NCBI RefSeq assembly: GCF_001858045.2
Contig: NC_031983.2
Location: 5,946,369 to 6,010,368 of the forward strand
DNA length: 64,000 nucleotides
Source: Oreochromis niloticus
Taxonomy: Eukaryota > Chordata > Actinopteri > Cichliformes > Cichlidae
Direction: 5' to 3'
Position numbers and translations under genes: made by a program. This document shows positions 11,481-23,935 of the stretch, piece by piece; the stretch's first letter is position 1; each line of letters starts with the position of its first letter. The notes under the pieces were generated by a model. It saw only the letters and a program-made list of their open reading frames with translations. It had not been told where the DNA came from and searched no databases.

Positions 11481-12256
11481 ATTCAACAGTGAGTGTGGTG
11501 CAATGGATACAGTTGTATGACATGTTAGTACAGTATTTCCATTTTCTGTATTTGTTTCATCTCCCTCCATCAGTTTTAATAACTGCTCAGTATTGAAATG
11601 CTACAAATTTATTTCACTGACTGGCTTTGTGGTGCAAATATTGACTGAATGTTTTTAGTAAGCTGGTAATTGGGGAATCCATCAGCTGTTCTGTTAACTT
11701 AAGATCCATTCAAGCAGGAAGAAATTGTCAGCGATATGACAACGACAGACCAAAGAAGGTCTCAAAAGTTCAGTAACTTGTAGCAAGAACACAAGATAAA
11801 AAAGTATGAAGCTCAGAATTAAACTTTTCAAACTAAACTTTAAAGCATTACCAATAAAAGCAAAGGAAACCACTGATACTGACACTAGATGTGTCGAGGG
11901 TTACCTACGCAACCAGAACCACTAGCAACAAAGCAATCCAAGCAAATCATTAGATACAGACATGAAGACTGGGCTTTAACCTCAAACAAATTTCTGGTTT
12001 CAGGTGTTGCCAACTGATATTCAGTCCAAGTCTTCCAGCTGAAAGCCAAGCCATCGTTAGACAATAGATGGTGGTTTAGAGATTGCATTTCGGTAATCCA
12101 TGGGACTGTTTACCTGCATGCCACCCAGGCTTGATTGGTCATGACTGGTCAGTACAGATCTGACAATAAGAGGATGCAAACACAAACAAAACATCTAATA
12201 CCAAAACTATTCTCCTGTCCATACAAATTCTGCACTTTGACAAGACCGTGCAAAAT

Positions 12257-12402
12257 GTAAATGGACTGGTTCTTGTATAGCAAACTTGCCTCATTGCTTT
12301 CTGTCTAACATTCACACGCATTCATACTCCGATGCATTGGAGAGCAACATGGGGTTGGCATGCACACTGGTCTGCTCTACCACCTCAGCCACAGCCAGCC
12401 CT
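12257..12402 (-). repeat. tRNA-derived SINE, minus strand
   Basis: On the minus strand it opens 'ggctggctgtggctgaggtg' with an A-box-like 'ggtggtagagcag'. It continues 'gttgctctccaatgcatcg' and ends 'aagaaccagtccatttac'. It shares this head, middle and tail with 16647-16853, and the tail with 55860-55985. Confidence 0.75.
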
Positions 12403-14049
12403 GTATCCTGAGTTTTCTGTTCTCACTCTTCTATTACTATTTTTTTGTATTCTTACCTGATGGAAGAAGAAGGCACTTGTTGTTATCTTCTCCTGCTTTA
12501 GCTGGTGTCCTTTAAGGTTTAATGTGTTGTACATTCACAGACGATCAAAACCATAAATAATGACTAGATAATCACTGGCTCCAAACACAAGTGCCAAGTT
12601 ATGTGAGATATTTGAGCTGTTCCTTTCTCATTTGTGTTGCAGGTCATTGAAGGACTCTTCCTGGCGAGCTATGTGTTCTGGTGTGGTGTAGACAATAGCT
12701 AGACAAGGATGTTTCTGGTACCTCTGTTGCTGTTTGAAAGGCAACATGCTTTAGACGGTGAGCTCTTAGATAGGGATGGCTACTTTTTTTTTTTTTTTTT
12801 ACCAAACTCTGAATGCTTCCACACACAGCTTGTTACATTTTTTTGTAAAACAATTGTGTGTCTCATTTATTGGAAAAATCCTTTGATTTATGGTTTTAAC
12901 TTAGTTTTAAGATTCTTTTTGAATGTCCGATTAATAAAACATGCCGTACATTCAAAGCTTTGCTAAAAACATTTTTTAGCTTAGTGGTCATTGACAAAAG
13001 ATTTTTGTTTTGCTTTTATGATTTTCTTGAGCAAAAGAACACAATTCCCTTACCTGGAAGTCATTTTCAGTGCCTTCTAATAATGGAAAAACAGCTTTGG
13101 GTTCTACATTCTTGAAAATGTATTATGATAGGGTGTATCTTACACTATAAAGTGCCTTGAGGCAACTGGCGCTTGGCTTTATATAAATAAAATTGAATTG
13201 AATTGAACTGAAAATCTGCTACATTTATTCGATGAGTCCTGTTGCATTGTTTATACAGCTCATGCAGAGCTCACCACAGGCTTGCCAAAATGCAAAACCC
13301 TATACAATGAGAAGGATTACGTGTTACAGTACCTCAAGTCCAGAATGATTAGAGATAAAATCACATGTCAGCAGTTTATAAAACTGATCTTAAGCTTGTT
13401 TTATAAATGAGATTACTGATCAGCATCACTCTACTCGGTAATGCCCTCTGTACCTTTATTTATTATCTTAGCTTACTGCAATTTTATATTGACAACAGGG
13501 CAAGTCAGACTAGATTAACTGTACATTTTTGAAAACATACCTTAAATTTCAAAATTCTAAATTTTGATCACAAGCGGCAGGCAAAGGTGGTTAAACTATA
13601 TATATTTTTAAAAACACATACGAATATGAAGTGACTGAAGATGACACAACTGAAATGCCTATACTCTTTTTGTCTACCTTTAATGAAAAAGTTCCCAGTT
13701 TGGTTTTATTGGTTGTTTTAGTTACAATTTTTAAAAAGCTGATTCAGTTTTTGTATTTAGGAGTCACATGTTTGAAGGGAAAGAAATTCAGCTGGAGATA
13801 AACACTCGTCTCACATTGCTGGGGCCTCTAATGCAGAACAAAGTCTAAACATGAGCCCTGCTGAAATCTGTACACACCTATCTAATATGTCCTGTTGTGT
13901 AGATATGACTCTGCTTTAACAAGCACCAAATCAAACAATATTCAGAGATTCAACTCTTGGGTACAAAAAATGTTTAAAATAGTTTGGATGGATGGATGTA
14001 AAATGTAAATTTTAAAAAGACGAATAAAAAATGAGGTTATTATGAATTT
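12403..14049. other. Intergenic, no gene seen
   Basis: AT-rich, with a poly-T run at about 12783-12800 and one repeat tail at 13140-13207. No coding exon is recognised on either strand. Confidence 0.6.
13140..13207 (-). repeat. Tail fragment of (ATTGA)n-tailed repeat
   Basis: The string 'agtgccttgaggcaactgg' is followed by 'tatataaataaaattgaat' and the pentamer tail. This matches the end of the near-complete copy at 34040-34315 in the same orientation. Confidence 0.8.
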
Positions 14050-14975
14050 AATGGCATCAACATGTTTAAAAAAAAGTTGAAACAGGCTCATGTGTACCAC
14101 TGTGTAGCATCCCCTCTTCTTTTAATAACAGTCCATAAATATCTGGGAGCTGAAAAGACCACAAGCTGGATTTTTGGGGAGATAAATGTTGTCTCATTGT
14201 TGTCAGATACAGGATTCTTGCGTTGTTCTGAGTTCTGATTCTTCTCTGTTTCGTTTTTTCAAACATGTAGGTACCTCAGCATTGATGGTGCCCTTCCCGA
14301 TGTGCAAGATGCCATAGATGCACCCTAGGTGATGCAGACTTTAGGACTGAGTGCTGATAACAAGTAGGATGCTCCTTCTCCTCTTTAGTCCAGAGGACAT
14401 TGTGTCCGTTTGTCCATAAACAATTTCACATTTCGATTTGTCTGACCACAGAACAGTTTTCCACTTTTCCTCAGTCCATTTTAAACAAGCTTTAAGTTTG
14501 TGTTTCTGGATAATCTTTACATACGGCTTCTTCTTTGTACAGCAACTGTTCACAAACGATGATTTTGTGAAAGGTTCCTGAGCTCGTGCAGTGATTTCCA
14601 TGAAAGAATCATGTCTGTTTTTAATGCAGTGCTGTGATGACATATAATGGCCAAAGATTATGGGCATTAAATGTTGATTTTTTTAACTTTCTTCCTTGTG
14701 CACAGAGATTTCTCCAGATTTTCCGAATGTTTTGATGATGAAAAGCAGATGATGAAATATTCACAGTCATCACAATTTTATGTTGACAAACATTTTTCTG
14801 AAGTTACTCCACAGTTTGTTGACAGTTCTCTGCAGACTGGTGAAGCTCTCCCCATTTTGTTTCTAAGAAACTCTTTTTATAAGCAACCATGTTACTAATC
14901 TGATACCAGTTCACCTAATTAGTGCCAAAACGGTTCTCCGGTAGTTTCCTTTAAAAATGACCTTAAGGTCAAACA
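14050..14975 (-). mobile_element. Decayed Tc1/mariner-superfamily transposon with internal deletion
   Basis: The minus strand keeps a transposase scrap that includes KWTEEKWKTVLWSDKSK (about 14440-14490). This is the region around the second catalytic aspartate (WSDES) of Tc1-like transposases. Flanking text such as 'tctgaccacagaacag', 'cctcagtccattttaaac' and 'cagagatttctccagatttt' matches a family I recognise as very common in teleosts. Compared with that family this copy lacks several hundred bases around 14265-14340. The reading frame is broken by stops and frameshifts. It is not a functional gene. Confidence 0.75.
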
Positions 14976-15364
14976 TTTAAACTTTAAAAAGAAAAGGTCA
15001 GCTTCTGAGTTTAAAGTATGTTTAGGTTCACCGTGTTGTTTATATCATGTCAGCCATTATATTCATATGTAATGCACTATTTTACAAGCTTAGATCTGCA
15101 GGTGTGTCTCTGATTCTCACACATTCCTTCACATTAATCACACCTAGTGATTAAAGTAATCATTCCTCTGATTACTGTATTTTGCGATCTGAGTGGACAT
15201 GAAGTACTATTATCCCTCTGTCATTGTTAGAAGCCCTGAGTCAGCTCTGCAGGTGAGTGCGGTGCAGCATGTACCTGCGTGCAAAGGAGGAGTCAGTGAT
15301 TTTAACTCCTTTTCATTTTGTACTGCTTCATTTAGAGGATCACATCGTCTTCTGTCCTAATATA

Positions 15365-15945
15365 TACATACATACCACGCAGTTTAACAAGTCTACAACT
15401 TTTAGGTAGACTCATGCTCATTAATGCAAACATTCGATCAACCAATCAGAAGACAGCAGCTCAGTGCATTAGGCCCAAATTCAAAGTAAGTATCAGAATG
15501 GGGAAGAGAGGTGAGAAAGTAACTCTGAATGTGGCATGATTGTTGATGCCATATGGGCTGATCTCTAGTGTTTATAAGGAATGGTCTGAAAAGGACAAAA
15601 CATCCAGTGAGGGCGTTTCTCTGGATGAAAAAACCTTGTTGATCTCAGAGGTCGGACAAGAATGGCCTTGACTGCTTCAACCTGATAGGAAGGCGACAGT
15701 AACTCACATAACCAGTCATTATAACCCAGGCATACAGAATAACACATCAAACCATAAAGGACGTGGGATAAACCAGGAGAAGACCACACCGGGTACCAAT
15801 CCTGTCAACTAAGAACAGGAAGTGAGGCTACAATTTAAAATTAGAGAGAATTTGGCAAAAATATGTAACCAAAATCTCTGAGGAATGTACCAACCCAGTA
15901 TTAGCAAGGACTGTGCAATAAAGTGTCTGGCAAGTGTATATACTG
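15365..15945 (+). mobile_element. Internally deleted Tc1-like transposon
   Basis: It begins near 'taccacgcagtttaacaag' and carries 'cagaatggggaagagaggtg', 'ggaatggtctgaaaagg', 'gaagaccacaccgggtacc' and 'ctaagaacaggaagtgagg'. It then jumps near 15838 to the family's 3' end: 'accaaaatctctgaggaatg', 'cccagtattagcaagg', 'aataaagtgtctggcaag'. Compared with the teleost Tc1-like family I recognise, the central transposase region including the DDE core is missing. A minus-strand reading frame of 74 codons here is a shadow. Confidence 0.75.
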
Positions 15946-16536
15946 TTGATTTGATAAATGAATACTAAACATAATATGTACCAACAAAATAACAAAATGG
16001 TTTTAATGTAATTGTGAATAAATGGGACCCACAGAGTTTACCGTTCCCCAAAAACATCACATTACATCCATTGTGGTAGTTGTATGATGGGTTTTTTTGT
16101 CTGTGTGTTTTTTCTCCAAAACATATAAATATTTGTGGAAATATTCAAAGTTCTGGACATTTCTTATCATATCATCACAAATCCTCATCAAACTGAAAGA
16201 GCAAACGTTGGAAGACGTCTTGTTCTCAAGAAAAAACCAAAACACAATCTAAACTGGAGCCTGATATCATTCTGGATCGAGGGTCTCAGTTCATGCATGG
16301 TGTAGATGGAATTTTCAGCCTTGGTATGCAATCTCAGACTGCTCCAGTTTTAAACAGCTGCTAGGAGTAATTGCTTTTTAGCAGAACCTCTTCCTACTAT
16401 CCCCACTATCCCTGGTCACTTCCACGTAACCAGTTACTGTCTACTGCTTTAGATGGATCACGGATTAAAGATAAAAGCAAAGTAAACTGTGTTGATTATG
16501 TTTTTCAGTATTCACAGTATTCACCACTGACATGCA

Positions 16537-16610
16537 AATGTTTAGCTCAGCGGGTGAGCTATTTCCCATACGGCATACGCAGAGAGGAGTGGCCTGGGTT
16601 TGAGTCCAAC
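16537..16610 (+). repeat. Second tRNA-like SINE head, abutting the SINE
   Basis: The strings 'tttagctcagcgggtgagc' (A-box-like) and 'gcctgggtttgagtccaac' (B-box-like) are about 40 bp apart, as in a tRNA. No acceptor stem closes, so this is a SINE head or tRNA pseudogene. It lies just 5' of another tRNA-derived SINE, giving two tRNA-like heads in tandem. Confidence 0.5.
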
Positions 16611-16646
16611 ACACCTCCCTTTGCTCTGAGCATCTCGGGGTAGGTG

Positions 16647-16853
16647 GGGTGGCTGTAGCTCATGAGGTAGAGCAGGACATCTGCTATTTGAAAGGTGCGT
16701 GGTTTGATTAAAGATACTAACCCAGAGTTGCTCTCCAATGCATCCACTGGAGTGTAAATCTGTGTAAAAGTTTGATGTTGTATAAAGTGTTTTGAGTGCT
16801 CAGTTAGAGTAGAAAAGCTATACATAAGAACCAGTCCATTTACCATCTATCTT
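16647..16853 (+). repeat. tRNA-derived SINE, plus strand
   Basis: The head 'ggctgtagctcatgaggtag' carries a pol III A-box-like motif, and 'gcgtggtttgattaa' is a decayed B box. The middle 'gttgctctccaatgcatcc' and the tail 'ataagaaccagtccatttac' match 12257-12402. It contains an internal deletion after the B box. It is not a tRNA gene because the acceptor stem and 3' half are missing. Confidence 0.75.
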
Positions 16854-16974
16854 CACTGCTCCATTATCAAATAAAGGCAAAAAATAACAATAACTACTTA
16901 CTAGTATAACTACTACATCTAATAGTGTTTTTTACAGCAAAATGACTCCTTGTTCAAACCTTACGATCAGCCGG

Positions 16975-17175
16975 GACCTTTCTGTGTGGAGCTGTCCTCC
17001 TTGTGCCTGTGTAAGTTTCTTCTTGGCACTACAGTCCAAAGACACGCAAGTTAGGTTAGCTGGTGATTCCAAATAGGCCGTGGGCATGGAAGTAAGAATT
17101 TCTGATTGTCTGCCTTTCTGTAGTCACCGAATGCCAATTGGGATAAGAGCCACTACGCTGCAATCATATGAGTAG
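16975..17175 (+). repeat. Fragment of widespread fish repeat, opposite orientation
   Basis: The strings 'gcactacagtccaaagacac' and 'gcaagttaggttagctggtg' are the reverse complement of the 11290-11480 fragment, diverged. No coding content. Confidence 0.6.
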
Positions 17176-19205
17176 TTTAGAAAATGGGAGGATGGAGGGA
17201 CATGATTGGAAGAGCTGGGATTAATAAGGAGGAGGGGAAATATGTGTGGAGCAACCAGCACTACCAGTGACACAAAGAAAAAGAGAGAATAAAAAAAGTC
17301 AGCAGAAACTATGATGAAAGCTATCAGCCTACTGGTTTCAGATGGCTAATGCTAACATGGTGCCTATCTAAATGAAAGAGCACTAAGAAGGCAATTATTT
17401 TTACTTAAAGAAACCAGGCCTGCTCTAAACCACATCCCAAACACAAGCAGCAGAGTTTGTCTAAATGTGTCTGATAAGGTGATGTGTCAAGGCACATGCT
17501 ATTGGAACTTATCGCAAAGATAAAAACAATATGAAGAGACGACTGTGAGAAGCTGTTTTGTAAGATCTACATGCGCCCTTTAGTCGGCCTAGTACACACA
17601 GTCTCACAGCCACTCTGTGTCTGCTAGTGTTAGCCATGCTGACAAGCTGTATTGTAACAAGTGCAGCGCACTTACTTTAAAGCAATCATCAACGATGCTC
17701 ACGTCATCTTCTAGAGTTACTCACTCTGTATTGCAACGTTACGCACGACCCTGTTTGTTGTTCTACGTAACCAAAAGTACCAAAGCGCTGCTGGTACTAC
17801 TGCAACAGTGCACAGTGTCAACAACAGATGGACTGGTGGCAGCAAGTGCACACGCTCCAAACAGGTCAGCTGAGGTGCAGATCACACTAACGGTTATGTA
17901 TGCAGGTAGACAATTGTACGATACTATATCTTATCAAAGCAGCTCAAAGGCGAGCTTCTGACTCAGTACACAGAAGTCAAGGTGAGAGAGCGATGTGAGT
18001 CACTTGTTGACTTTAGAATAGCAACAGGTCTAGAAATGGGGCTGAGAACTACAACATAAGTAAATGTTTCAGTGAAAAAAAATAAAGGCTTTTTTTAAAC
18101 TTGTGAGCACAAGAGAAGAACGCACAGTCCTCCCTTTGCCAAGCTATAAATCTCACTTCTTCATTTATTTGTTATGTTGCGAAACGTCAGCTGGCACAAA
18201 TCTGAGAAACATACAATGTACACTCAACAAGCTCTGCTGATGAATCACTCACACCAGTGAAATTTTATCTCTTTTGTCCAGGCATTCTTTTTCTTTCCCA
18301 ATCTGTCTTTTCAGTCCTCATATATACTTTTTCTTCTCTGTCTATGCGAGCCTTCCATTTCACATTCTTCTTCTTCTCTCTTTTCTTTCAATACGACCTC
18401 CAGGCTACTGTTTTTTCAGGGACCGTGTTGAAAATCAAAGACTAATGTGTTTTTCAGGAAGGACTATACCCAGAAAACACAATCGCTTTCACCTTCACCC
18501 GCAGCCTCAGCACACAATGTCGAATACAACTACACACAAACAGGCCGAGGGCTGAGAGAGCTGCCATGGAAACGTTTACAAGTCCCATCCTGAAGAATGC
18601 AAACAGAACTGAGTGGAGCTCTTATCTGACAAAAGAGTAAACTTTAGACAGTCTTGTTGCTGCTTGCCTGTGCTGTGTTTCGACTACAATACGGCACACT
18701 GGAGGATCATTTTCTCCGACTGGAGGACTGATGCAGGTTTTTTCAATCCTCATAACCCAGCAACATATAAAAAAATGCATTTGTGTTTGCAGGCGGCTTG
18801 TGAGATGGGGAATTTCACTCACACACTCAGCGCCTTCTTTAAAGGCTTGTGAACTTCGCGATGATTATTGTTTAGGGAGTTCTGTGTGTAACTGATTCAC
18901 CCTCAAGTTCCCAGCAGGGATTCTAATTTATGATGCTTATTCCCAAAGCAGCGACTATCCCCGTGACAGATCGCTGCTGTCATCGCAGGGCTGGGCTGCA
19001 CGTCAAGGGGTCAAACAGAAGCTGTGAGATGTTTGGAGAGACAGAGTTCATATGTCACCAGTTCCAGGTTATGCAAGGGAAGTTATCAGGCAGCATGAGA
19101 AGAGCATGTCATACTTAGATATGGATCCAGTCCAGCTGATTGTTGTCAGCCTAGGTAGGAAAACACAAACATAAACACATGAAGGGTGTTTGTTCTGCTT
19201 CTGTG

Positions 19206-19210
<5 letters not shown>
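17176..19210. other. Intergenic, no gene seen
   Basis: Contains an open frame of 114 codons at 17617-17961 (plus) with no recognisable domain, and short overlapping frames near 18257-18852 in pyrimidine-rich sequence. None has a convincing exon context. Confidence 0.55.
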
Positions 19211-19268
<58 letters not shown>

Positions 19269-19285
19269 GTGTGTGTGTGTGTGTG
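19211..19285. repeat. (GT)n microsatellite
   Basis: About 37 GT units with one GC interruption near 19264. Confidence 0.98.
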
Positions 19286-19892
19286 CTGATGCAGATCTCA
19301 GCAAACCTGAGTTACCTGACGAAACCCATCGAACCCACAGTTCTCGTCTGAAAACAAACAATTAAACCAATTACAGTCGGCTTCAGGTGACAGTGCAAAA
19401 ATGTTCTGTATGTGTTCATCAGCACGACCCTTGGAAGTTTGAGGTTCCCACAGGAAAGATAACACTGTAAACAGGAGACAAATATACAAAGATGGTTGTT
19501 GAGAAAAACTGACAAATAAATCTTTGGTAAACAAAAAATAATAATAATTATAACTGCTTCATCATCTAACATTGACTATATTCAATGGTAGTTCAGATTC
19601 TGTGATGTTTAGCAGGTGCAGCGGCTTTGCTTTGTGGAAAAAAGGTCATGGTTTCTGATCAGCTACGTACTTTTTTTAGATCTTGTGCCTCTTGTGACTC
19701 CAGTTACCTGATCAGATCTTCATATTAAATCTATTTTTATTCTAAGTTGGCCATCAGTATGTACGTATATAAGTGTAAGTTGAAGTAAAGCTCTAGTTTC
19801 AGGGGTTAAAGTAGGCTGGAACAATTACCATTCTGGAACCATCAGTTAATGAGTTATTAAATCTGATGATTGCTTAATACATATTAATATGA

Positions 19893-20100
19893 CAAGGTGA
19901 TTCAATTTAATTCAAGTAAATGTTATTTATATAGCATCAAGTCTTCTTAAGACCCTACAATAGTACAAAGAAAGCCCAAATAATCAAACAGTGCACATCT
20001 CTGCACAAGCACCTGATTCCCTTTTTACAGGAAGAAACCTTTGGAAGAAGGAGGCTCAGGGAGGGGCAGCCGCCTGCTGTGACTGGTAAACCTTTAGGTG
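19893..20100 (+). repeat. Copy of (ATTGA)n-tailed repeat, diverged
   Basis: It begins with 'ttcaatttaattcaag' and continues 'atttatatagcatcaag', 'aagaccctacaatagtac', 'tttttacaggaagaaacc' and 'ggctcagggaggggcag', in the family order. Confidence 0.8.
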
Positions 20101-21374
20101 CCACAAGAGGCTGGCTCCACAAACTCCAGAGTTCGAATGTTTAACTTTACATTATTAAAAAACACATTTACAGCCTAGTATAGAAAATTGTTTCAGCCCC
20201 TTCATAACCACTCGGAGCATTTTATACATAGTTACATACAGTTAGTTACATATTACATATTACATTGGAGGTGTCGCCACATTGACAGATGTCCCTGTCA
20301 GTCATTTGACATCTGCTAGGCCTCGCCCACTACTTTATAATATTATATCTTGCTGTGCATTAGAGAACGACCAAAAACGTGTTACAGTACTGGTGAGTGA
20401 AATTCAGACGTTTCATTATTCTGTTGATTAGTACTAATTAGCCAGTATGTGTTGCACCTGTACTGTTTGTGAATGGAGCTTGCTAATCAAGATCATTGAA
20501 ATTAGCTAAGAAGCACCATCCTTTCATCCATAAAGTAAAATTTCATCCTTTAAGTAAGTTTCATTAATGACCCTGCCTCAACAAAGTAAATCCACTCTTT
20601 CTTTTTATTCCTGTCATGTTATGGACATGCAGATGTCCATAAAGTTGCTTTGCCATGTTTATCTTCACCATCTAGCTAGTGTTACAAAAAAGTGTCAATA
20701 AACAAATCAGGGAATTTTTTAAAGGAGGAGCAGGACTTTTGCTTGGAGTCTTCCTGGACACATATCAAGCTAACTTTGCACAGTCCATTTTGATTCTGAA
20801 AACGGAAGATTTTATACATGAAGATGTTTTAGTGTTCGTTTGCATCTGACTGAAGGTACACACAGAAGCTAGCTGCACCCAGGCAACTGGAATCTGGCTT
20901 GAACTCAGTTAAAAATAAAACTTGTGCCATTGCAATGATTAGAAGATAATGGTCTTAATTGTTAAGTTTTGCCAAAGTCCTTCTAGAGCAGTTATTATAA
21001 AATGATATTAAATTAAGTTTAATTTCATTGGTCACGGTTACGCAAAAACTCCATCGAATCGACAGTCCACTCTGATTTAAAGAGAGAATAAAAAGCATTT
21101 CCTAATATTTCATCTAAACATTTTTCCCCAAAGCTAATACTCTCACCATATCTGCTTATGTGGAAATCTCCTACAAATATCATTTCAGTATTGCTCGAGT
21201 GCCATGACTCCTGCTTATTATGTCTCCAGTTGCATCTTTTATTACACAAAAAATGTTTTGTAAAAGCACACTATTGACAATAGTGCCAAGTCAAAAGAGC
21301 ACAGAACAACAGCAATAATCACAATATTAAACACAACAAAAACTATAATTTCATTTAGCAGACAGGTGTTAAAT

Positions 21375-21525
21375 GTGAGTGTGAATGGTTGTCTGTGTCT
21401 CTGTGTGAGCCCTGCATCCAGGGTGTACCCCATCTCTCACCCTGTGATAGCTGGGACAGGCTCCAGTCCCCCGATGACCCTGATAAAGATAAGCAGAAGA
21501 GAATGGATGGATCGCTGGATAGATA
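21375..21525 (+). repeat. End fragment of widespread fish repeat
   Basis: The strings 'gtgtgaatggttgtctgtg', 'tccagggtgtaccccatc', 'gctgggacaggctccag' and 'agaagagaatggatggat' are the typical end of this abundant family. A diverged partner is at 55250-55360. Confidence 0.75.
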
Positions 21526-23765
21526 GAAAGAAATAAAATGTGTGCATTGGTGCAGTAATGTTTGGACAAACTCTGAAGCAGTACAGCTCGCGTGCTCATT
21601 TTCAGCACTACACTAACCTAAATCTGGTATATTTTCATAAAAGTCGTGGCCTAAATATTAAAATGACACTTGAAGGTTTATAAGACAGGGTCAAGAAAGC
21701 AGAAACACCCTTTGACCTTTGTTCCTTCTCTCACCTCTGTGCTTTAAGGACTCACACCTTCAGAGGAAAAACTGTTTGATCACCTGACGGCTCACTGACA
21801 GGCCAAAGCCCACTCTCCACCTCGGCACATACCAACGGTGATGTCAAGCCTACAAATGCACTTATCTCTCCCTTACAATTGAACTGTTGGAACAAGCATT
21901 CCAAATAAAGCAGAAGGCATCACATCGTCCTTCTCCGGATACATTCCTTGTACGCATTAAACTAGGAAGATGAGTCACTTTTGGGCTGAGCGGGCTGATT
22001 CACAACTTCCAGTTTTGTATTACTCTAACTGCTTACTGTGGTAGGAGAGTGTTTGAAAATGTGACTTCACTTTGATCTGTTTGATATTCAACGAGATACA
22101 CAGAAATGGACTTATATGGTTTGGCATACTTCAACCTTTTCCCCCTTTTCCCTTCCTTAAGAAATAATATAATCAGTGGGATTTTTCATAGATTCAACTT
22201 TCACAGGTTCAACACTGGCTTCTTTCCTTGAGCTAAATGCACTTTTTTTATGCTTTTAATTTGAGGTTAGTGTCAAGTGGCTTAACAGTCAAAAAATACT
22301 CAGGTACAACACCTGTACTAAAAATGTCCAAAACAGAAACTAAAAAAGCCGTGAGAATTATTGCTTTAAAAATTACAAGAAACTCTGGCTCCTTGTAAGC
22401 AAGAAATATGAAGAAATGAGGCGTGGCTCAAGAATTTTGCAGAGTATCATATGCCTTTTAAACCAAAGAACTCTTAGCCTGATCAACAATAGGCTAGAAT
22501 GAGGTGGAAGTTTTTAGTCTTTGCCCTCTGTTTGCTGCTGCATGATGGTAAAAGGAGTTGATCGTCATAGCTCCAGTGACATCAGACACACACTTTTGGA
22601 TTACAGCAGCTGCACCTGCTGCTGCTCCCACACTGACCTCAGCTCAGAGGAACTGAGTCTGACCACCAGAAAACCACCTGCTTATGTCCCACCTGTCCTG
22701 TCTGTGTAGGTGTGTGCTTGTATGTGACAGGAGGCAGAGACAGGCATGTGCTGATGGGAGTCATGGTCTTGTGTTTGTGTGAAGGTATGTTGGAGGATGT
22801 GTGAACATTTTTATGCATGTTAGAGGAGGATTGTATGTGCAAATGAGTGTCTTCTGGGGTGTGTTTGCGGTCAATTCGAGATTAAATATTTGTGGCTTTC
22901 AGGAGAGCTATCAGGGTTCTGCAGAATGATGCTATTCCCTGGAAAAACCACAAAAAAACCACAAAGACACATGCCTTGGAGCACATGGAGATTCCTGCAT
23001 CCGTAGTCTGTTGGATTCTGATTTCAAACTTTAATATCTCAAACCACACCAGTAAAAAACATACGGCTATAAATTCTGACGTCTATTGAACCACAGATGT
23101 GACGAGCAACTCCTGTAATGCTGTCAGAAATGTAATTTAACCAGAGGTATGAAAGCGCAAACTGAGGCAGTGTCAAGTTCTTTTAAGTTTTTGAGATGAT
23201 GATCTTTACATACCTTCTGGATAACATAAGCAGCATGTGCAAGCAAACCAATGGCAACAAAAAAAAAAGAGGACTGTAAGTATAAGCAGTGTAGTTTCCA
23301 TCAAACGGTAGCTGAGCTCATTCAAAAAAGTAGAACCACGACTCCTTGGTTCTTGTGATGATAAGACAGTTAGTCCACTTAGTGGAATTTTGTAACCATT
23401 AAAAGTGATTGTTAAACAGTCGAATAGCTTCAGAAACTTAATCACCCTAACAACGTGGGGTTTTTGAATGAGTGGATGAGTTTTAATTTGGTTCTAGCTA
23501 AACTCTCTACAGAGGTGCAGGAAAACAGCTACTTGACGTAGCTGTGTTTGAAAAACAGCCACTAGGGCAGAGAACTATTCTCCACTCTGAGGCAAGCAAC
23601 TGAGGCTAGGATAAAAGACTTCCTTGCAAGGCTTGCTGCCATAAACCTTGACTCAGATAAGCTGGATGAAAGTTTATATGCATCAAGTCAAAGGAAATAA
23701 ATTCGATATTATGCAACTTTTTCTGAACTTAAGCCCAGTTCTTCACTTTAAGACACAAAGTACAT

Positions 23766-23935
23766 TCAATTCCATTTTTTTATATTGTGCCATTTCAGTG
23801 GCCTCAAGGCACTTTATCTTGTAAGTTAAAGGCCATAAAATGTTAGAAAGAAACTCCAACAATCAATTAAGCACTTGACGACAGTGGGAAGGAAAAACTA
23901 CCTTTTAATAGGAAGCCTCCAGCAGAATATTTAAA
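23766..23935 (+). repeat. Copy of (ATTGA)n-tailed repeat, truncated
   Basis: Markers 'cattcaattccattttt', 'gcctcaaggcactttat', 'gacgacagtgggaagg' and 'aggaagcctccagcag' are present in order. Confidence 0.75.

Noticed and set aside
16537..16610. Functional tRNA gene
   Set aside because: A- and B-box-like words are present but no acceptor stem or complete cloverleaf forms, and it abuts a SINE.
17617..17961. 114-codon plus-strand frame
   Set aside because: No recognisable motif, Ser/Thr-rich low-information sequence, no exon context.
19211..19285. Regular array that might suggest CRISPR-like spacing
   Set aside because: It is a plain (GT)n microsatellite.
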